Assembly: GCA_003105225.1 (NCBI GenBank)
Contig: PQAK01000208.1
Location: 1-10,952, forward strand
Length of the DNA: 10,952 nt
Reading direction: 5' to 3'
From: Deltaproteobacteria bacterium
GTDB lineage: Bacteria > Desulfobacterota > Deferrimicrobia > Deferrimicrobiales > Deferrimicrobiaceae
Shown: positions 1-5,834 of the stretch, in pieces
Numbering within the stretch: position 1 is the first letter of the stretch
Layout of the letters: every line of letters starts with the position of its first letter
Notes under the pieces: model-generated
The model's input: the letters and a program-made list of their open reading frames with translations, nothing else
The model's database searches: none
Told to the model about the DNA's origin: nothing
Made by a program: the position numbers and the translations under genes

Positions 1-37
1 GCCCGCCGCCGATGACGATGACGTCGTAGTGCTTCAA
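1..37 (-). CDS. N-terminus of a FAD/NAD(P)-binding flavoprotein (partial)
   Basis: Only the first 12 codons are in the window. Read leftward they give (M)KHYDVIVIGGG, the beta-strand plus GxGxxG-type dinucleotide-binding start of flavoprotein oxidoreductases; HI0933/BaiN-like proteins often begin this way. The start would be a TTG whose complement is at 35-37, since no in-frame ATG lies just upstream. The ribosome binding site is weak (a GGGAG about 15 bases upstream). It is divergent from the hydrolase fragment at 172, with 134 bp between them. The motif is clear; the exact family cannot be told from 12 residues. Confidence 0.5.
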   Translation of the reverse strand, partial: MKHYDVIVIGGG

Positions 38-597
38 GCCCCAGGACCCCCGCTCCCGACCCTCGATTCTACCGCGCCGCCATGGTCGCCGGCTCGGCAG
101 CGGCACGGACTTGCGTTCCAGTCGAGAGTCGCGGATGGTGCAGGCAACGTAGCCTCGACAACAGGTCACCCATGGACAGGCCCCATGCCCGGCGCGTGGG
201 CGGGCTCGCCGTCGCCATGCTGGCGGCAGTGCTGGCGCCGGCCGCACAACCGGCGGTGCGCGAAGCGCCGGGCCTGCAGCTGCATCGCTGCAGGCTCGTC
301 CACCCCCTGGGCCTGGGATCGGTCGCGGCGCGCTGCGGCAAGCTCAGCGTCGCGGAAAACCCGGCCGACCCGGCCGGCCGCCACATCGAGCTGGCCGTCG
401 CCGTCATCCCGGCCATCGCCGCCGACGCGAAGCCGGACCCGCTGTTCCTGCTCGCCGGCGGCCCCGGGCAAGGGGCCCGGGAGGCCTACACACCCATGCT
501 CGGCGCGTTCGCCGGCATCCGCCGCGACCGCGACCTCGTGCTGGTGGACCAGCGCGGCACCGGCGACTCCAACCCGACGGCGGTCGCCGCCGCCGGC

Positions 598-702
598 GAG
601 GCGTTCGCCGACATCGCCCGGCTCGGTTTCGACAAGGCCATGACGCGCTGGAACGCGAAGGCGCGCGAGGACGGCAAGCAAGGCAAGACCCCGCCGGAAT
701 CC
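598..702 (+). other. Possible C-terminal remnant of peptidyl-tRNA hydrolase (Pth)
   Basis: In the same frame as the hydrolase fragment, the segment reads ...FADIARLGFDKAMTRWNAK followed by a charged tail. It resembles the Pth C-terminus, where an amphipathic helix ends in G-x-x-x-A-M-x-x-x-N. In many deltaproteobacteria pth lies just upstream of rpsF (often with ychF), so a pth 3' end is what would be expected here. The third codon positions stay G/C-rich until about 700 and then lose coding character. If this is right, the join with the hydrolase lies near 580-620. The match rests on a short motif only, so confidence is low. Confidence 0.35.
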
Positions 703-723
703 CCGGGGGGAAACATACTCCTT

Positions 724-747
724 GCTCCCGGCGCATCGTCCGGGGGC
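724..747 (+). promoter_or_regulatory. Hairpin in the rpsF leader
   Basis: GCTCCCGG (724-731) can pair with CCGGGGGC (740-747), giving an 8-bp stem with one G-T pair around an 8-base loop. It sits 13 bases before the AGGAGG of rpsF, with a CCG just before that site (756-758). Many bacteria autoregulate this operon through an S6:S18-binding leader hairpin with an exposed CCG. The position fits such an element, but the assignment is inferred. It could equally be a simple leader hairpin. Confidence 0.25.
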
Positions 748-778
748 TCGATCAGCCGAAAGGAGGCAAGATCGCAAG

Positions 779-1177
779 ATGACACCGAAGAGGTATGAAA
801 CCGCCATCCTGTTCGACCCCGAACTCCCGGAGGACGCGAGGAAAGAGTTCCTCGGGAAGCTCTCCGGGATCGTCGCCGCCTACAAGGGCGAGGTGCTGAA
901 GACCGACGACTGGGGGAACCGCAAGCTCGCCTACACGATCAGGAAGAGATCCAACGCCTTCTACACCTTCCTCCTCTACACCGGGAACCGCGGCGTCGTC
1001 GAGGAGGTGGAGCGCAACATCAAGATCTTCGACGGGATCCTGCGCCACCTGACCTCCCGGGTGGAGGTCGAACTGAAACCGAAAGCCGCCGCGCCTCCTG
1101 CCGCCGGCGACGCTCCTGCGCCTCCGGAAGGGCAGCCCTCCGGGGGGGATGCGCCGCCCGCCGCCCCCGCCTCGTAG
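779..1177 (+). CDS. rpsF: 30S ribosomal protein bS6
   Basis: The 132-residue product starts MTPKRYETAILFDPEL, the classic bS6 opening. It contains the WGNRKLAYTIRK segment and the second beta-alpha-beta half of the ferredoxin-like fold, to about residue 100. bS6 binds bS18 and 16S rRNA in the platform of the small subunit. The last ~30 residues are a low-complexity Ala/Pro/Gly tail (PAAGDAPAPPEGQ...), which replaces the acidic tail seen in other bacteria. The start is chosen at 779 because AGGAGG lies at 761-766 and because the protein aligns from this Met; an ATG at 722 in the same frame has no such support. First gene of rpsF-ssb-rpsR-rplI-dnaB, with 15 bp to ssb. Confidence 0.95.
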   Translation: MTPKRYETAILFDPELPEDARKEFLGKLSGIVAAYKGEVLKTDDWGNRKLAYTIRKRSNAFYTFLLYTGNRGVVEEVERNIKIFDGILRHLTSRVEVELKPKAAAPPAAGDAPAPPEGQPSGGDAPPAAPAS

Positions 1178-1192
1178 CGGAAGGGAGAGCCC

Positions 1193-1597
1193 ATGGTCAC
1201 TTTCAACCGCGTCATCCTCGCCGGCAACCTCGTCCGCGATCCGGAGATCCGGTATCTTCCCTCCGGCACGTCCGTCACGAGCTTCGGCATCGCGGTGAAC
1301 CACAAGTACAAGCAGAACAACGAGCTGAAGGAGGAGGTGTCGTTCTTCGACATCGTCGTCTTCGGCAAGCAGGGGGAAAACTGCGCGGAGTACCTCTCCA
1401 AGGGGCGGCCGGTGCTGGTGGAAGGCAGGCTCCGGCAGCGCCGCTGGGAGTCGGAGGGGACCAAGAGGAGCAAGATCGAGGTGGTCGCGGACGGCGTCCA
1501 GTTCCTCGGGTCCCCAAGGAGCGGCGCGGGGGAAGGCGGATCCGGAGGAGGATCCCCGCAGGGCGCCGAAGCGCCGGATGAAGACATTCCGTTTTAA
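1193..1597 (+). CDS. ssb: Single-stranded DNA-binding protein SSB
   Basis: The 134-residue product has an N-terminal OB fold (residues 1-104: FNRVILAGNLVRDPEIRY, WESEGTKRSKIEVVAD), then a short Gly/Ser-rich linker and the acidic tip DEDIPF, which docks replication and repair partners. It coats single-stranded DNA as a tetramer. It is shorter than E. coli SSB (178 residues) only because the linker is short (about residues 105-128). The ribosome binding site AGGGAG lies in the 15-bp gap after rpsF. Placement between rpsF and rpsR is a common arrangement and ties SSB to the translation/replication operon ending in dnaB. Confidence 0.96.
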   Translation: MVTFNRVILAGNLVRDPEIRYLPSGTSVTSFGIAVNHKYKQNNELKEEVSFFDIVVFGKQGENCAEYLSKGRPVLVEGRLRQRRWESEGTKRSKIEVVADGVQFLGSPRSGAGEGGSGGGSPQGAEAPDEDIPF

Positions 1598-1636
1598 CCG
1601 TACCTTGCAGAAAATATTCCAGGAGGAACGATAACG

Positions 1637-1924
1637 ATGGCCATCCCGACGAGACCCCACCGGAACGGCCCCCGCGAAGGCGGCCCGGGAGGATCCAGGA
1701 AACGATACGTCCGAAAGAAATTCTGCCGGTTCTGCGCCGAAAAGGAGCTGCAGCTCGACTACAAGAACGTTTACATGATCAAGCAGTTCGTCTCCGAGCG
1801 GGGGAAGATCGTCCCCCGCCGCATCACGGGGAACTGCGCGAAGCACCAGCGGAAGCTGACGGTGGAGATCAAGAAGGCGCGGATCGTGGCGCTGATCCCG
1901 TTCACCGCCACGCAGGTCCGGTAG
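1637..1924 (+). CDS. rpsR: 30S ribosomal protein bS18
   Basis: The 95-residue product has a basic N-terminal extension (1-29), then KFCRFCAEKELQLDYKN and the conserved ITGNCAKHQRKL segment. It partners bS6 on the platform of the 30S subunit. C30, C33, C67 and H70 form CxxC...CxxH, so this is the zinc-binding (C+) paralogue type, not the cysteine-less form made under zinc limitation. A strong AGGAGG lies about 10 bases before the ATG. The spacer to rplI is only 13 bp; the DUF2232 membrane-protein gene found between rpsR and rplI in some relatives is absent. Confidence 0.96.
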   Translation: MAIPTRPHRNGPREGGPGGSRKRYVRKKFCRFCAEKELQLDYKNVYMIKQFVSERGKIVPRRITGNCAKHQRKLTVEIKKARIVALIPFTATQVR

Positions 1925-1937
1925 GAGGGCGGCGGAG

Positions 1938-2384
1938 ATGAAAGTCATCCTGCGGGAAGACGTGGAGAAGCTGGGGAAGGCGGGCGACGTCATCAAGGTC
2001 GCCGACGGGTTCGGCCGGAACTACCTCATCCCCAACCGGCTGGCCGTGCCGGCCGACGTGCGCAACCTGAAAGCCCTCGACCACGACCGGCGGGTCATCG
2101 AGGCGCGGGCGAAAAAGGCCCGCAAGGGCGCCGAGTCGCTGGCGGAGAGACTGGCGGCGGTGGCGCTGACCATTCCCGCCAAGGCGGGGGAGGAAGGGAA
2201 GCTTTTCGGGGCGATCACGTCGCGGGACATCGCCGACGCCCTGGAAAAGGCCGGCGTGCCGGTCGACCGGAAGAACGTCCTGCTGGCCGACCCGATCAAG
2301 CAGATCGGGGACTACAAGGTGAGGATCAAGGCGGGGGCCGATCTCCAGCCCGAAATATCCGTCAGCGTGGTGGCGGAATCTTAA
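1938..2384 (+). CDS. rplI: 50S ribosomal protein bL9
   Basis: The 148-residue product begins MKVILREDVEKLGKAGDVI and GFGRNYLIPN, the bL9 N-terminal globular domain (1-50). A long connecting helix follows (about 50-77), then the C-terminal domain with KLFGAITSRDIADAL. It is normal in length. bL9 sits at the base of the L1 stalk and helps keep the reading frame. The purine-rich sequence GGAGGGCGGCGGAG precedes the ATG. Its TAA stop (2382-2384) is the left copy of a TAA that recurs directly after the 165-bp palindromic element, so the element appears inserted at the stop codon. Confidence 0.96.
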   Translation: MKVILREDVEKLGKAGDVIKVADGFGRNYLIPNRLAVPADVRNLKALDHDRRVIEARAKKARKGAESLAERLAAVALTIPAKAGEEGKLFGAITSRDIADALEKAGVPVDRKNVLLADPIKQIGDYKVRIKAGADLQPEISVSVVAES

Positions 2385-2549
2385 GTGCAGAGTCTCGCAA
2401 ATACCCTGGCATTCGAGCGCCGCTGCATCCGCTCCGGCTTCGTTGCGCTCCCTCACCGTACCCTAGCCGAGTACGCCTCGGTCGCGCGCCTTGCCGGACG
2501 CGGCGCATCGACGCTCTCGGTGCATCAGCCTATTTGCGAGACGCTGCAC
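2385..2549. mobile_element. MITE-like palindromic element between rplI and dnaB
   Basis: The element has 19-bp terminal inverted repeats, GTGCAGAGTCTCGCAAATA at 2385-2403 and its complement at 2531-2549, with one mismatch. The triplet TAA flanks both sides (2382-2384 and 2550-2552), as expected of a 3-bp target duplication. The arms continue as an imperfect inverted repeat (for example TCCGGC against GCCGGA), and the tip is a small perfect hairpin, CCGAG-TACGC-CTCGG (2467-2481). It encodes no transposase. Removing it and one TAA would leave rplI and dnaB 25 bp apart, close to the other spacings of the operon. It may instead be a structured intergenic repeat that acts in the mRNA; copy number in the genome would tell. 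Confidence 0.65.
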
Positions 2550-2577
2550 TAACGACCGTCCCGGAGGGGGGGTGTCC

Positions 2578-3963
2578 ATGAACGGTTCGAGGCTGACGCC
2601 GGTTCCCGGCCCCGACACCTCCCTCATCCGCGTCCCCCCGCACAACCTTGCGGCCGAGCAGGGGGTCCTCGCCTCCATCCTGCTGAACAACGACCTCATG
2701 AACACCGCGGTGGAGATCCTCCGGCCGGAGGATTTCTACCACGGAGCCCACCGCGAGCTGTTCTCCGTGATGCAGGACCTGTACGAGCGGGGCCGCGCGA
2801 TCGACCAGCTGACGCTCTCCTCGGCCCTGAAGGACCGCGGGATCGAGGCGGAAGTCGGGGGCCTTGCCTACCTTTCCGATCTCATCCAGAACGTCCCCAC
2901 GACCGCCAACGTCGGGGACTACGCACGCCTGGTCAAGAACACCTCGATCCTGCGGAAGACGATCGCCGTCGCCCAGGAGATCACCACCTCGGCCTTCCAG
3001 GGGATCGCCGAGGTCGATGACTTCCTGGACCGGACGGAGCAGGCGATCTTCGCCATCGCGGAGGAGAAGATCAAGCCCTCCTACTACACGATGTCCGAGA
3101 TGGCCAAGGAGTCGATGCGGGAGATCGAGCAGCTTTTCGAGAAGAAGGAGCTGATCACCGGCGTCCCGTCCGGCTATCGCGACCTCGACCAGCTCACCTC
3201 CGGGTTCCAGAACTCCGACATGATCGTCGTCGCGGCGCGGCCGGGCATGGGCAAGACCGCCTTCTGCCTGAACGTCGCGCAGAACGCGGCGATCCGCCAC
3301 AAGACCCCCGTGGCCATCTTCTCCCTGGAGATGAGCCGCCAGCAGCTGGCGCTCCGGATGATCTGTTCGGACGCGCGCGTCAATTCCCAGCGGATGCGGC
3401 GCGGCTACCTGGCGCAGGACGAAATGAACCGGATCGTCGCCTCGGTCGGCAGGCTTTCCGAGGCGCCCATTTTCATCGACGACTCCGGGTCGCTGAGCGC
3501 GCTCGAGCTGCGGGCCAAGGCGAGGAGGCTGAGGAAGGACAAGCATATCGGCCTGCTGGTGATCGACTACCTGCAGCTCATGCGGGGGACCTCGACCCGC
3601 AGCTCCGCCGACAACCGGGTGCAGGAAATCTCCGAGATCTCCCGATCGCTCAAGGCGCTGGCAAAGGAGCTGAACATCCCGGTGATCGCCATCTCGCAGC
3701 TCAACCGGGGCGTCGAGAACCGAAACGATAAACGCCCTCAAATCGCTGACTTACGTGAGAGTGGAGCGATTGAACAGGATTCAGATTTGATTTTATTTAT
3801 CTATCGCGAGGAAATGTACCTGAAGGCGGAAACCCCCGAGGAAAAGAAGGGGATCGCCGAGGTGATCATCGGCAAGCATCGCAACGGCCCGATGGGCGAG
3901 GTCAACCTCGCGTTCCTGTCCCCCTACACCCGTTTCGAGGACCTGGCCAAGGACTACGAATAA
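2578..3963 (+). CDS. dnaB: Replicative DNA helicase DnaB
   Basis: The 461-residue product matches normal DnaB length. It has an N-terminal helical domain (about 18-120, PPHNLAAEQGVLASILL), a linker, and the RecA-like motor from about residue 190. Walker A ARPGMGKT is at 220-227, Walker B LLVIDYLQLM with D330, and the DLRESGAIEQDSDL motif at 391-404. It unwinds DNA ahead of the fork as a hexamer, using ATP. The start at 2578 is chosen for the GGAGGGGGGG site just upstream and because DnaB homology begins soon after; longer in-frame starts lie inside the palindromic element. No intein is present. Codons 382-410 are AT-rich and use TTA, TTG, AGT and CGT, unlike the rest of the gene (see the 3721-3807 entry). 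Its stop codon touches the inverted-repeat block at 3962. Confidence 0.97.
   Translation: MNGSRLTPVPGPDTSLIRVPPHNLAAEQGVLASILLNNDLMNTAVEILRPEDFYHGAHRELFSVMQDLYERGRAIDQLTLSSALKDRGIEAEVGGLAYLSDLIQNVPTTANVGDYARLVKNTSILRKTIAVAQEITTSAFQGIAEVDDFLDRTEQAIFAIAEEKIKPSYYTMSEMAKESMREIEQLFEKKELITGVPSGYRDLDQLTSGFQNSDMIVVAARPGMGKTAFCLNVAQNAAIRHKTPVAIFSLEMSRQQLALRMICSDARVNSQRMRRGYLAQDEMNRIVASVGRLSEAPIFIDDSGSLSALELRAKARRLRKDKHIGLLVIDYLQLMRGTSTRSSADNRVQEISEISRSLKALAKELNIPVIAISQLNRGVENRNDKRPQIADLRESGAIEQDSDLILFIYREEMYLKAETPEEKKGIAEVIIGKHRNGPMGEVNLAFLSPYTRFEDLAKDYE
3721..3807 (+). other. AT-rich recoded patch inside dnaB
   Basis: Hand count gives about 40% GC for 3721-3800, against a clearly much higher value on both sides. 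The change is abrupt at both ends. Codons here (GAT AAA, CCT CAA, TTA CGT, AGT GGA, TTG ATT TTA TTT) are nearly absent from neighbouring genes, yet the protein stays a perfect DnaB (residues 382-410). This looks like replacement of a short tract by DNA from a lower-GC DnaB gene. The tract covers ESG/AIEQ, a known insertion point of DnaB inteins. Confidence 0.6.
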
Positions 3964-4151
3964 AAACTTTGGGACGTTCTTAAAACTTTACGAAGTTCGG
4001 GACGTTCTTAATAACTTTGCAGTGAAGTCCAGGGACGTTCTTTAAGTTTTTCTCTTCCACCTTAATTCCTCGAAAAACTTAAAGAACGTCCCTAACTGAA
4101 AGTTTTTAAGAACGTCCCTGATTATAGTTTTAAGAACGTCCCAAAGTTTTT
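3962..4151. repeat. Nested inverted-repeat block built on GGGACGTTCTT
   Basis: Three forward units begin at 3971, 3999 and 4032, and three reverse units end at 4092, 4118 and 4142. They pair as nested arms. The outer pair, 3962-3987 with 4126-4151, is a perfect 26-bp inverted repeat. The middle pair, 3999-4011 with 4106-4118, is perfect over 13 bp and continues imperfectly. The inner pair, 4031-4052 with 4072-4093, is a perfect 22-bp inverted repeat around a 19-base loop. The block is AT-rich in a GC-rich setting and fills the whole space between two convergent genes. It resembles REP/BIME-type repeats handled by REP-associated tyrosine transposases (RAYT), but no such gene is in the window, so that link is inferred. 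Confidence 0.8.
4031..4093. terminator. Candidate bidirectional terminator for dnaB and the patatin-gene operon
   Basis: The inner hairpin has a perfect 22-bp stem, 4031-4052 with 4072-4093, and a 19-base loop. Each arm carries a T run (TTTAAGTTTTTC) on its own strand. It lies where the transcripts of dnaB (rightward) and the dusB-to-patatin operon (leftward) meet, and no other terminator is seen at either end. The T runs are inside the stem, not after it, so it is not a textbook intrinsic terminator. Confidence 0.4.
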
Positions 4152-5023
4152 GCCTTCCCGATCGCGCTCTCGATGAACGGCAGCGCCTCCTGCGCCGCCT
4201 TTTCGCCTTCCAGGATCGCTTCGTGCCGCTTCGAGAAATCGCTCGATCCGATGTGCCCCACCTTCGGGTGAATGACGACGTCGGCCCGGGAGAGCTGGAG
4301 GGAGGCAAGCTTGGCGTACATGATGCCGATGGATTGGAGTATCGTTTCCACGGTGCTTTCCGGAGCGGGGCCCCCGGCGTCCGCCGAAATGTCCACCGCG
4401 ATGACGACGTCGGCTCCGAGCCTTCTGGCGGCATCCACCGCCACGGGGCTCACCACCCCGCCGTCGACGTACGTCCGGTCGCCGATCCGCACGGGCCGGA
4501 ACACGCCCGGGATCGAGCAGCTCGCGCGGACCGCCTTCCCCGTGTTCCCCTTCCCGAAGACGAACTCCTGCCCGCTCTGGATGTCGGCCGCGACGGCGTA
4601 AAACGGGGTCCGCAGGTTCTCCATGGGGGTGTACCTTACGGCCTTGTTGACGTACTCCTCGAGCTTTTCCCCCTTGATGAATCCGTTGTCGGGAACCGTC
4701 AGGTCGGCGATGTCCCCTTTCTCGATGGAAAAGGCGAGCTTCTGGAGCTGGTAGGAGGTGTAGCCGTAGGCGGACAGGCTGCCCACGAAGCTGCCCACGC
4801 TGGTCCCGACGATCATGTGGACCGGGATCCGGTTGGCTTCCAGGATTTTCAGGACGCCGATGTGAGCGAATCCCTTGGAGGCCCCCGCGCCGAGCACGAG
4901 CGCCACTTTGAACGCCCTGGGCACGGGCGGCGGCGCGGGAGGAGGGATCACCTCGCGGTGCGCGCAGGAGGCCATGAGCCAGATCGATAAAAACAGGGTT
5001 CCGTACGTTCGGGGGTGACGCAT
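4130..5023 (-). CDS. Patatin-like phospholipase, putative lipoprotein (RssA family)
   Basis: The 297-residue product begins with a lipoprotein-type signal (TLFLSIWLMASC, lipobox Cys at 20) and a Pro-rich stretch. The patatin domain follows: LGAGASKGFAHIGVL (oxyanion loop, 44-58), GTSVG with nucleophile S75, and the YVDGG motif with D187, giving the Ser-Asp dyad. It probably hydrolyses acyl esters of lipids at the membrane; the substrate is unknown. The start at 5023 is preferred over a longer frame because of the signal peptide and the AGGAGAG located right after the thiD stop. Its last six codons (KTLGRS) and TAA lie inside the inverted-repeat block at 3962-4151, so the native C-terminus may have been replaced. 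Last gene of the leftward operon, 16 bp after thiD. Confidence 0.88.
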   Translation of the reverse strand: MRHPRTYGTLFLSIWLMASCAHREVIPPPAPPPVPRAFKVALVLGAGASKGFAHIGVLKILEANRIPVHMIVGTSVGSFVGSLSAYGYTSYQLQKLAFSIEKGDIADLTVPDNGFIKGEKLEEYVNKAVRYTPMENLRTPFYAVAADIQSGQEFVFGKGNTGKAVRASCSIPGVFRPVRIGDRTYVDGGVVSPVAVDAARRLGADVVIAVDISADAGGPAPESTVETILQSIGIMYAKLASLQLSRADVVIHPKVGHIGSSDFSKRHEAILEGEKAAQEALPFIESAIGKAKTLGRS

Positions 5024-5039
5024 CGGTTTCGCCTCTCCT

Positions 5040-5834
5040 TCACCCGAAGAGCGTCCATCGGCCCTCGAGCGAGGGGAACCCGTTCGCGATCCATCGCGAA
5101 ACCAGCCCCTTCGCGCTCCGGGCGGCGTCCACGAGGGTTTCCCCGAGGGCCATTCGCGCGGCAAGCGCGGACGCGAGGGCGCAGCCGGTGCCGTGGGCGT
5201 CGACGCGCGGCGCTTTCCCGACGGGTCCCAGCAGCGTCACCCGCCTCCTCTCGAAGACGATGTCGACCCCCCGTTTCCCCTTCCAGGGGAAGTGCCCGCC
5301 CTTGAGGACGACCGCTGCGCCGGCGGCGGAGGAGAGGTCGCGGGCGGCCAGTATCGCCTCCCCGAACGAGCCGATTTTGCGGTCGAGGATCTTTTCGATC
5401 TCGGGCAGGTTCGGGGTGACGACCGACGAGCGCGCCAGCAGTCTCCGGTAGGCCGGGAGGGCGCCCGCGGCGAGGAGCGGCGCGCCGGAAGAACTGCGGA
5501 GCACCGGGTCGAGAACGACGGGAACCGCGGGATTTCGGGAGAGAAAATTGTGGATTGCCTCGGCGGCGGCGCGGGTCCCGACCATTCCGATCTTCACCAC
5601 CCGGATGCGGTAGCTCTTCGCGGCGCAGTCCAGGGCCCGCTCGATGGCGGTCCGGGGGATCGGTACGAGCTGCGCGAAGGCGGCCGTCGACTGGATCGCA
5701 AGGCAGGAGGGGACCGCGGCCGCGTATCCTCCGGCGGCCTGCGCCGCCTTCGCGTCCATCAGGACGCCGGCTCCTCCGGTCGGGTCGAATCCCCCGAAGG
5801 CGAGGATTACCGGGGGGAGGTTTCGGATTCCCAT
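5040..5834 (-). CDS. thiD: Hydroxymethylpyrimidine/phosphomethylpyrimidine kinase
   Basis: The 264-residue ribokinase-fold enzyme phosphorylates HMP and HMP-P to HMP-PP, the pyrimidine half of thiamine. Visible motifs are GGFDPTGGAGVLMDAK near the N-terminus (14-29), KIGMV (81-85), VLDPVLRSSSGAPLL (107-121), VTPNLPE (139-145) and the anion-hole/catalytic DAHGTGCALASAL with C218. The length is typical. The ATG at 5834 lies inside the end of thiE, giving a 28-bp overlap in another frame, so translation is probably coupled. An upstream extension of the frame opposite thiE carries no ThiD homology and is not counted. Confidence 0.94.
   Translation of the reverse strand: MGIRNLPPVILAFGGFDPTGGAGVLMDAKAAQAAGGYAAAVPSCLAIQSTAAFAQLVPIPRTAIERALDCAAKSYRIRVVKIGMVGTRAAAEAIHNFLSRNPAVPVVLDPVLRSSSGAPLLAAGALPAYRRLLARSSVVTPNLPEIEKILDRKIGSFGEAILAARDLSSAAGAAVVLKGGHFPWKGKRGVDIVFERRRVTLLGPVGKAPRVDAHGTGCALASALAARMALGETLVDAARSAKGLVSRWIANGFPSLEGRWTLFG

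Larger units (their letters stand above)
172..798 (+). pseudogene. Truncated secreted alpha/beta hydrolase (peptidase S33/TAP-like), fused to foreign tail
   Basis: The ATG at 172 starts a probable signal peptide (residues 1-26, Arg pair then a run of Ala/Leu/Val ending AQPA). Next comes a region typical of proline iminopeptidase/TAP-like alpha/beta hydrolases: a Cys pair (HRCRLVHPLG...AARCGKLSV), the oxyanion-hole GGPGQ at residues 96-100 and DQRGTG at 126-131. Family members are usually 400-550 residues, with the nucleophile GxSxG about 80-100 residues after DQRGTG. Here similarity ends soon after residue 135 and no GxSxG follows, so the enzyme cannot be active as read. The frame stays open to a TGA at 796-798, 20 bp inside rpsF, passing through the rpsF ribosome binding site, so the 3' part is not normal hydrolase coding sequence. 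The style recalls Xanthomonadales homologues, unlike the rest of the window. It is either a chimeric contig end or a gene broken by recombination. Confidence 0.6.

Noticed and set aside
168..175. Walker A change in ntrC (residues 168-175, GDRGVGKE) as a sign of inactive ATPase
   Set aside because: The Gly-Lys core and the following Glu are intact, and GAFTGA and Walker B are normal, so the variation is within the family range.
752..1996. A long open frame on the minus strand opposite rpsF, ssb and rpsR
   Set aside because: It runs antisense through four well-supported genes and its translation is rich in Arg/Gly/Pro with no known domain; this is a high-GC shadow.
2491..2577. N-terminal extension of dnaB into the palindromic element
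   Set aside because: The added residues show no DnaB similarity, and a strong ribosome binding site precedes the ATG at 2578.
3700..3830. An intein or intein remnant in dnaB
   Set aside because: The protein is continuous with no inserted residues, and the residue after ESG is Ala, so no splicing element is present; only the DNA composition is odd.
3962..4151. A CRISPR array
   Set aside because: The units alternate in orientation, are 11-13 bp, and pair as nested arms with unequal spacing; no 25-40 bp direct repeats with uniform spacers and no cas genes.
4223..4990. Plus-strand frame opposite the patatin gene
   Set aside because: The patatin frame has a signal peptide, GTSVG and DGG; the opposite frame has no recognisable feature.
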